Below, in pieces: positions 6,298 through 11,648 of a DNA stretch of 11,648 bases. Position numbers and translations under genes: made by a program. The notes under the pieces were generated by a model. It made no database searches. It had not been told where the DNA came from and was given only the letters and a program-made list of their open reading frames with translations. The stretch lies in contig CAJJNP010000102.1 of the NCBI GenBank assembly GCA_905193145.1, positions 1-11,648 on the forward strand, given 5' to 3'. Origin of the DNA: an uncultured Odoribacter sp. GTDB lineage: Bacteria > Bacteroidota > Bacteroidia > Bacteroidales > Marinifilaceae. The first letter of the stretch is position 1. Each line of letters opens with the position of its first letter.

Positions 6298-7599
6298 TTA
6301 ATTCAAAGTCAACTCAACAACGTAGTCTATATCATTCGGAACTTCCGGAAATTCAAGGACAACACCTTCTTTATCCTGACGGAATTTTACCGGATTACCG
6401 TTTTTGAATAAAACAGCTTTCTTCACCTTCTGATTTTTCAATGGCAAGAACAATCCTTTGTCTTCCAGATTCAGTACATGCACATACAACTTATTTCCCT
6501 TGCGAGTGGTAACACCCCAATCACGCGGAGTAACATCTCCGCCTCGAGTGCCATAGATAGTTTCTCCATACACCTTCATCCAGTCACCCATAGCTTTCAA
6601 ACGTGCAACAGCCACTTCCGGCAATTCACCATTAGGCTGCGGACCAACATTCATCAACAAATTGGCATTACGACCTGCTGCTTTTACCAAATAATGAATT
6701 AAAGTCTCTACTGATTTATAATTCTGGTCAACAATCTTATATCCCCACATACCATTCATTGTTTCACAAGTCTCCAAAGGCAAGCGACTGATATCCTGTC
6801 CTGAAAGACCGGCAGTATTTTCACCCGGAAGGTCACGTTCGAAAATCTGGATATCCTCTCCTTCAAAAGGCACCTGATGATGATTATTTCCAATCAGACA
6901 AGCCGGCTGTAATTTATGAATCATAGCATACTGTTCCGGTAATTGCCAATCAAAATCCGGATCTTGATCATGATCCCACAGACCATCGAACCAGATTGCA
7001 CCTATTGATCCATAATTAGTAAGCAATTCAGTTAATTGATTGTTCATAAATTCATAATAAGTCTTCCACTCGCCATGATTCTTGCGTCCTGTTCCATGTC
7101 CTGTGCGTCCCAATGGATAATAATCCTCACGATCCCAATCCAAATGAGAATAATACAAGTGTAATTTAATACCATGCTTCTGGCAAGCTTCAGCCAATTC
7201 TTTTACAATATCACGTTTAAAAGGTGTGGCATCTACAATATTATAATCAGAAAACTTAGTACCCCACATTGAAAAACCATCATGATGACGGGTAGTAAAA
7301 CAAATATATTTTGCTCCAGATGCCTTGATTGCAGCAACCCATTCATCAGCATTAAAAAGAGAAGGATAAAAACCGGAAGCCAATTTACGATATTCCATAT
7401 GATCCAAATTCTCTCTATGCAATACCCATTCCCCTTGGGCAAGCATACTATAGAGTCCCCAATGCAAGAACACACCAAACTTATTGTTTTGAAACTCCTC
7501 CCTAGCCTTCAAATTTTCAGGAGCAGGCACATAATTCTGAGCCCGAACAGCTGTCAATCCTAACAAAGACAGCAAAATAATGCTTACATATTTTTTCAT
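6298..7599 (-). CDS. Exported GH29 alpha-L-fucosidase
   Basis: Removes terminal alpha-L-fucose from glycans by a retaining mechanism. The 433 residues start with a Sec signal peptide (MKKYVSIILLSLLGLTAVRA, cleavage likely after Ala20). No lipobox Cys is seen, so a periplasmic enzyme is expected. GH29 blocks follow: FGVFLHWGLYSMLAQGEW (41-58), KYICFTTRHHDGFSMWGT (97-114) with the substrate-pocket HH, LHLYYSHLDWD (146-156) and GAIWFDGLWD (200-209). Asp205 sits where the family nucleophile lies. CETMNGMWGY (278-287) and GRNANLLMNVGP (309-320) complete the barrel. About 360-433 forms a C-terminal beta domain. I cannot assign the acid/base Glu with confidence; residues 246-279 hold several candidates. 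The enzyme lies 35 bp after the FAH-family gene and directly abuts cutC. No susCD pair or sulfatase is nearby, so this is not a classical polysaccharide utilisation locus. Confidence 0.95.
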   Translation of the reverse strand: MKKYVSIILLSLLGLTAVRAQNYVPAPENLKAREEFQNNKFGVFLHWGLYSMLAQGEWVLHRENLDHMEYRKLASGFYPSLFNADEWVAAIKASGAKYICFTTRHHDGFSMWGTKFSDYNIVDATPFKRDIVKELAEACQKHGIKLHLYYSHLDWDREDYYPLGRTGHGTGRKNHGEWKTYYEFMNNQLTELLTNYGSIGAIWFDGLWDHDQDPDFDWQLPEQYAMIHKLQPACLIGNNHHQVPFEGEDIQIFERDLPGENTAGLSGQDISRLPLETCETMNGMWGYKIVDQNYKSVETLIHYLVKAAGRNANLLMNVGPQPNGELPEVAVARLKAMGDWMKVYGETIYGTRGGDVTPRDWGVTTRKGNKLYVHVLNLEDKGLFLPLKNQKVKKAVLFKNGNPVKFRQDKEGVVLEFPEVPNDIDYVVELTLN

Positions 7600-7634
7600 A
7601 ACTAACTATTTATACCCGTTTACCACGGAATTAT

Positions 7635-8204
7635 TTATTTCACTTTAAAATCCATGAGTATCCGACCACAGAACTCTATTTGCAAACGATCTCCTGTTTT
7701 CAACTCCTTATAACGAAACGTATTACCACCATATAAAAAATCTCCAATCTTCAATGTATGAAATTCAGACGATAAAGTAATCAACTTCTCCATACTGGCA
7801 ATTTGCTGCTCCTTACCTCCACGATAAACTGTTACGCCATTCACTTTCATTTCATAGACTGCATCTTCACATGATTCGATGGGCAGCAACTCACTAATGG
7901 CAGCACTACTGCCAAAAGACGAAGCGACACCAGCAGGCAATCCTCTCTCCGACAGAGACCGTTCAAGATCATCTGCATAAAAACGGATGCCAACACCTAT
8001 TTCTTCATAATATCGCCCGGCAAAACGTTCACTTACGTATTTTCCCAATTTGCACAAACGCACTACCAATTGTGGGACACAGCTCAATTCACTGGAAAAA
8101 TCCGGAATATAAAAATCATCATTATTCCGCAAAAGTACGTCATCCCCCATCGGCACAATAGCAACCTCTCCGGCGGCATTATATTCAGCACATAAAATCT
8201 TCAT
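7635..8204 (-). CDS. FAH-family protein, probably catalytically inactive
   Basis: A 189-residue protein that aligns end to end with the short Bacteroidota fumarylacetoacetate hydrolase (FAH) family. Shared landmarks are LLRNN (24-28), PDFS (34-37), LVVRLCKLGKYV (46-57), YYEEIGVGI (65-73), RGLP (87-90) and the C-terminal pattern LKIGDFLYGG...LKTGDRLQIEF. From recalled family sequences, the ExE metal ligands in YEVEL correspond here to Val43 and Gln45. The Asp of GIDFTARD corresponds to Arg74, and the following Arg to Asp78. The Trp and Lys of PWEIAKAF correspond to Ala91 and Ser95. The N-terminal GRNY-x-x-H region is shortened to AEYNAAGEV. The frame is open throughout, so this is not simple decay. 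It overlaps the nitroreductase stop by 4 bp (ATGA), implying translational coupling. A structural, binding or regulatory role is possible; none is shown. Confidence 0.75.
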   Translation of the reverse strand: MKILCAEYNAAGEVAIVPMGDDVLLRNNDDFYIPDFSSELSCVPQLVVRLCKLGKYVSERFAGRYYEEIGVGIRFYADDLERSLSERGLPAGVASSFGSSAAISELLPIESCEDAVYEMKVNGVTVYRGGKEQQIASMEKLITLSSEFHTLKIGDFLYGGNTFRYKELKTGDRLQIEFCGRILMDFKVK

Positions 8205-8767
8205 CGTACAATCAATTCATCAACACTACGCTTGGGCACATGATGCACACCCTTTGCATCTCTCCAATACTTATAATCTTCAGTCTGCATTGTTTCCAAC
8301 ACCACCTGTTCGACCGGAGTCCCCAAAGCTATAACATACATGATTTTCAAATAATCAGATAAAGCTAAAGTTTCACGCAAAGCTTCATTCTTAAAAGCCT
8401 TGATAATACATCCCCCACGACCTTTTTCTGTAGCCCCCAAAAGAATAGTCTGAGCTTGAATTCCATCATCACACAGACAATTTTCCACGATACGTGTATC
8501 CAACACTTGTATCAGATAAGCAGCCGGACGCTCACCCTCTACAGGTCCTGCCCAATCGGTCAGATAACCGGCCCATGCCAAATGTGGGAACACCCGAGCA
8601 CACTCGTCTTCATCATGCACAATTACATACTTTAAAGCCTGTGCATTTCTTCCTGATGCGCACAAGCGTGTCAATCCCACCAATTCTGTCAACTCCTCTT
8701 CACTCATTCGCTCACTTTGACGAAAACGGCGATAACTGCGGTTTTTCGCTAATAAATCTTTTAACAT
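8201..8767 (-). CDS. Nitroreductase family flavoprotein
   Basis: A 188-residue member of the FMN-dependent nitroreductase family, cytoplasmic oxidoreductases that use NAD(P)H to reduce nitro compounds, quinones or unknown natural substrates, usually as dimers. The N-terminal NRSYRRF (9-15) is the usual phosphate-contacting R-S-x-R-x-F motif. ASGRNAQALKYVIV (37-50) matches the family A-x-S-G-x-N-x-Q block. DDGIQAQTILLGATEKGRGGC (100-120) holds the conserved D-G-x-x-x-Q helix, and VIALGTPVE (145-153) is the C-terminal strand. The substrate is unknown. It is the first gene of the minus-strand unit and overlaps the FAH-family gene by 4 bp. A candidate promoter box lies 75 bp upstream. Confidence 0.9.
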   Translation of the reverse strand: MLKDLLAKNRSYRRFRQSERMSEEELTELVGLTRLCASGRNAQALKYVIVHDEDECARVFPHLAWAGYLTDWAGPVEGERPAAYLIQVLDTRIVENCLCDDGIQAQTILLGATEKGRGGCIIKAFKNEALRETLALSDYLKIMYVIALGTPVEQVVLETMQTEDYKYWRDAKGVHHVPKRSVDELIVR

Positions 8768-8803
8768 TGATACTAATTTAGCATTTTTACTTCATGAAAA
8801 TCG

Positions 8804-8811
8804 TAAATTTG
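8804..8811 (+). promoter_or_regulatory. Candidate -7 box for the AddB-like gene
   Basis: TAAATTTG is an exact TAnnTTTG match. No convincing TTTG -33 box lies 18-21 nt upstream. Transcription would start near 8818 and leave a leader of nearly 90 nt. Confidence 0.4.
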
Positions 8812-8832
8812 CCCTATCGCCACATGATAGGC
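8811..8832. repeat. Short inverted repeat between the divergent genes
   Basis: CCTATC (8813-8818) and GATAGG (8826-8831) form a 6-bp inverted repeat around a 7-nt loop. An outer G-C pair (8811/8832) is possible if C8812 bulges. It sits between the two facing candidate -7 boxes and could be a small RNA hairpin or an operator-like site. No T run follows, so it is not a terminator. Confidence 0.4.
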
Positions 8833-8841
8833 AGAGCGAGA

Positions 8842-8849
8842 CAAAAATA
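8842..8849 (-). promoter_or_regulatory. Candidate -7 box for the nitroreductase-FAH-fucosidase-cutC unit
   Basis: Read on the minus strand this is TATTTTTG, the same octamer as the box proposed upstream of the acyltransferase gene. A start near 8836 would give a leader of about 70 nt. No clear -33 box is visible. Confidence 0.4.
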
Positions 8850-8905
8850 ACGAATTACTTGGTAAAACTCACATAGTTTATTAAGTCTTTTTTTAACATA
8901 AATAT

Positions 8906-11648
8906 ATGGAAACATTTCTTCAACTTCTGGCAAGCGACATCGTCAACAAATATGGTGAACAATTCAGCCACCTAACTATTATTTTTCCCAATAAACGCGC
9001 TGGTTTGTTTCTAGCCGAAGAATTGTCCAAACTTATCAAACATCCGATATGGATGCCTGAAATCCTAACCCTTTCAGAATATATTGAAAAACATACAGGC
9101 TTGCACAAAGCTGACAATCTGACTCTTACTATCAAATTATACAAAGCATATATTGAAGCTTCCGGAAGCCACGAGAGTTTCGAAGAATTCTATTTTTGGG
9201 GAAGTATGCTGCTAAGTGATTTCGATGATGTAGACAAATATCTTGCAGATGCCAAAGATCTTTTCTCTAACTTAGTTGCTCTAAAAGAGATAGAAGCCAA
9301 TTTCCCCTATTTGACAGAAGAAGAAATTACTGCCATTCAAAACTTCTGGAGCAGCTTTAATCCCAACAAATTCAGCCACGAACAAGAAGAATTCTTAAAC
9401 GTATGGAGCAAACTCTATCCCACCTACAAAGCATTCCGTACTATCTTACAGCAAGAACATATATGCTATGAAGGGATGAACGAACGGTATTTCTGTGAAC
9501 ATATAGACGAATACCAGCATCCGGAACACTTACTGATTGCCGGTTTCAATGCATTGAACATCTGCGAAAAGCATATTTTTTCTTATTATCAGAATCTAGG
9601 GAAAGCCTCCTTCTATTGGGACTACGATATCTACTATACTGCCAATGAACATCAAGAAGCAGGATTTTATATCCGGGACAATCTAAAATTATTTCCCAAT
9701 GAATTGGATATGGGACATTTCAACAACTTTCTGCACAATGGCAAAAAGATTGAATACATTTCAGTACCTTCAGCTGTCGGACAAGCCAAATTACTTGAGC
9801 AACTAACCACGCATCTGGTTCATGAAAATCCTCGCGACACGGCCATTGTCCTTTGCGATGAACAGATGCTGATACCAACTCTACATTCTATTCCGGAATA
9901 TATTAGAAAAATCAATATTACCATGGGGTATCCAGCCCGCAAGACATCTGTTGCAGCCTTGCTAACCCTATTATGTGATTTAAAAAACTATGCCAAACAA
10001 GAAGGCAATAAAATTTATTACTACTACAAACCTGTCATTGCCCTGCTAAACCATAAGTTGATAAAAGAGTTGTGCCCGAAAGAAATCAGCCAAATAACAG
10101 ACTTTATCAACCAAAAGAATATCATCTATATACAAGAGAAATACCTTCTTTTCCATCCATTGACAAAGGCCATTTTTTCCCCTGAAAAAGAAAATATACC
10201 ATCCTATCTGTTGCGTATTTTAAACCTGCTCACCCGCTCCACACTAGGCATGGATGCCGATCCCATTGAAAAGGAATTTATCTTCTCCATATACACCCAA
10301 ATACAAAATCTGCAAAATACCTTCAAAGAAGAAAATATTGAACCGGAAGAAAAACTATACATCCAACTGATAACCAAAGTCATTAATAATATCACCATTC
10401 CGTTCTCAGGAGAACCCTTAGAAGGACTTCAACTAATGGGATTAATGGAAACCCGCATGCTTGATTTTAAACACCTGATCGTATTGTCAGCCAATGAAGG
10501 CGTATTACCCAAGACCTCTCTTCCATCCTCGTTTATACCTTATAATCTCCGCGTAGGCTTCCGCTTACCAACGCCACAACACCAAGAAGCACTGTTCGCC
10601 TATTATTTTTACCGGTTATTACAACGTTCAAAAGATATCAAACTACTCTACACATCCGGAATGAAAGGACTCAATACCGGAGAAATGAGCCGTTTCCTAT
10701 ATCAAATGCGATACGAATCCGGTCTGCCCATCAAAGAAAGCAGTTTCCAAAACCGTATATCAGTCCAAAATCCCCAGGAAATCACCATCCCGAAAACAGA
10801 GGAAATTATGGAAATATTGACCCAATATAAAATTTCCGACCAAAAGACGCTTTCGCCATCAGCAATAAACACCTATTTAGACTGTCCGTTGCGATTCTAT
10901 TTCAAATATATTGCCAATATCAAAGAAAAAGAACAAATAGCAGAAGAATTGGATCAAAGACTTCTTGGAACCATCTTCCATGATAGTTCACAATCACTCT
11001 ATACAACTGTCCCGGAAGGAAAGATTACCCAAGAGGCAATTGACTCCATTCTAAAAAATGACAAACTGATTGAATCCCATATTCAAAAAGTCTATGAAAA
11101 GATGTACTCAACACAAATATCACAACTTTTAGACAGCGGAAGCAACGAATTGCTATTGAATGTTGTGAAAAAATACATCCATGCCATGCTACGCTATGAT
11201 AAGAGTATCACACCTTTTGACATACTTGCTCTCGAACAGCGTTTTTATGTACCTGTTTCTTTAAAAATAGACGGCCAAATACAAACCATATTCATCGGGG
11301 GATACATAGACCGCGTAGACAAAACTGCATCAGGTATCCGTGTCATTGATTACAAAACCGGAGCTGACACCACTAACTTCAAAAATATCCCGTCCATCTT
11401 TGATCCAGAAAATCCAACCCGCAACAAAGCGGCTCTACAGACGATGCTCTATTGCATGATGTACAATCATACAAAACCTAGCGATTTGCCGCTCATACCG
11501 GGTATTTACAATACGAAACAACTCTTCGACAAGAATTACGACTATCATCTAATATGCGGCAAAGACACCATCAACAATTTCAGACACTTCGAAAAAGAAT
11601 ATAAGGAAGAATTATGCTCTTTACTAAACAAAATATTTTCACTTGAAT
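8906..11648 (+). CDS. AddB-like PD-(D/E)XK nuclease/helicase-fold protein, 3' end cut by window
   Basis: An open frame of 914 codons that runs off the window. It resembles the AddB subunit of AddAB, which resects double-strand breaks for RecA-dependent repair. The N-terminus (METFLQLLASDIV...TIIFPNKRAGLFLAEEL) has the AddB-type helicase fold but no G-x-x-x-x-GKT Walker A motif, so it is probably not an ATPase itself. LQLMGLMETRMLDFKHLIVLS (508-528) with NEGVLP is the second inactive helicase-like domain. The C-terminal nuclease shows Cys660 in LDCPLRFYF, the GTIFH motif (688-692, His692), Asp802 in GGYIDRVD and Asp815-x-Lys817 in DYKTG. Cys660 is probably the first ligand of a 4Fe-4S cluster, whose other cysteines would lie in the missing tail. 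About 40-60 residues seem to be absent (estimate from family length). An addA-like helicase gene is expected downstream. Confidence 0.88.
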   Translation, partial: METFLQLLASDIVNKYGEQFSHLTIIFPNKRAGLFLAEELSKLIKHPIWMPEILTLSEYIEKHTGLHKADNLTLTIKLYKAYIEASGSHESFEEFYFWGSMLLSDFDDVDKYLADAKDLFSNLVALKEIEANFPYLTEEEITAIQNFWSSFNPNKFSHEQEEFLNVWSKLYPTYKAFRTILQQEHICYEGMNERYFCEHIDEYQHPEHLLIAGFNALNICEKHIFSYYQNLGKASFYWDYDIYYTANEHQEAGFYIRDNLKLFPNELDMGHFNNFLHNGKKIEYISVPSAVGQAKLLEQLTTHLVHENPRDTAIVLCDEQMLIPTLHSIPEYIRKINITMGYPARKTSVAALLTLLCDLKNYAKQEGNKIYYYYKPVIALLNHKLIKELCPKEISQITDFINQKNIIYIQEKYLLFHPLTKAIFSPEKENIPSYLLRILNLLTRSTLGMDADPIEKEFIFSIYTQIQNLQNTFKEENIEPEEKLYIQLITKVINNITIPFSGEPLEGLQLMGLMETRMLDFKHLIVLSANEGVLPKTSLPSSFIPYNLRVGFRLPTPQHQEALFAYYFYRLLQRSKDIKLLYTSGMKGLNTGEMSRFLYQMRYESGLPIKESSFQNRISVQNPQEITIPKTEEIMEILTQYKISDQKTLSPSAINTYLDCPLRFYFKYIANIKEKEQIAEELDQRLLGTIFHDSSQSLYTTVPEGKITQEAIDSILKNDKLIESHIQKVYEKMYSTQISQLLDSGSNELLLNVVKKYIHAMLRYDKSITPFDILALEQRFYVPVSLKIDGQIQTIFIGGYIDRVDKTASGIRVIDYKTGADTTNFKNIPSIFDPENPTRNKAALQTMLYCMMYNHTKPSDLPLIPGIYNTKQLFDKNYDYHLICGKDTINNFRHFEKEYKEELCSLLNKIFSLE

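Noticed and set aside
824..7599. Possible fucose system linking manC (a route to GDP-fucose) with the fucosidase
   Set aside because: The two genes are in separate units more than 4 kb apart with unrelated essential genes between, and no fucose kinase, transporter or fucosyltransferase is present.
8920..9144. A 74-codon minus-strand frame, and another at 10204-10398
   Set aside because: Both lie inside the long AddB-like gene, whose + strand translation shows clear family motifs throughout.

Overview
The window looks like a chromosomal housekeeping segment of a Bacteroidota gut bacterium, most likely Bacteroides or a close relative. Three observations support this. The gene order rplU-rpmA-serS-DUF4286-ruvC is typical of that group. 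Several genes are preceded by the Bacteroides-type -7 box TAnnTTTG rather than a TATAAT box. The lineage-typical proteins (DUF4286, a GH29 fucosidase, a Walker-less AddB-like nuclease) all point the same way. I see no RNA genes, mobile elements, CRISPR arrays or phage genes.

Left part (1-2436): a TPR lipoprotein on the + strand converges with a two-gene minus-strand unit, made of a PlsC-like acyltransferase followed by a mannose-1-phosphate guanylyltransferase. Both products of that unit concern the cell envelope (lipid acylation and GDP-mannose supply).

Middle (2437-5508): a shared 169-bp intergenic region carries a minus-strand promoter and a very good + strand promoter. The + promoter drives ribosomal proteins L21 and L27. 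The rplU leader contains repeated CCAC/GTGG blocks that can pair in mutually exclusive ways. A perfect 12-bp intrinsic terminator separates rpmA from serS, and a 17-bp one separates serS from the DUF4286-ruvC pair (Holliday junction resolvase).

Right part (5509-8767, minus strand): a tightly packed four-gene unit reads, in transcription order, nitroreductase, FAH-family protein, exported GH29 alpha-L-fucosidase, CutC. Joints are a 4-bp ATGA overlap, a 35-bp gap, and a TAA directly abutting an ATG. The FAH-family protein has lost the residues that normally bind metal and act in catalysis, so it looks like an intact pseudoenzyme.

Far right (8768-11648): a divergent intergenic region with facing candidate promoters leads into a large + strand gene. 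It encodes an AddB-like PD-(D/E)XK nuclease/helicase-fold protein (914 codons present), cut by the window end. With RuvC nearby, two recombination and repair genes lie in the window. No clearly new multi-gene system is visible; the degenerate FAH protein and the rplU leader are the items most worth a second look.
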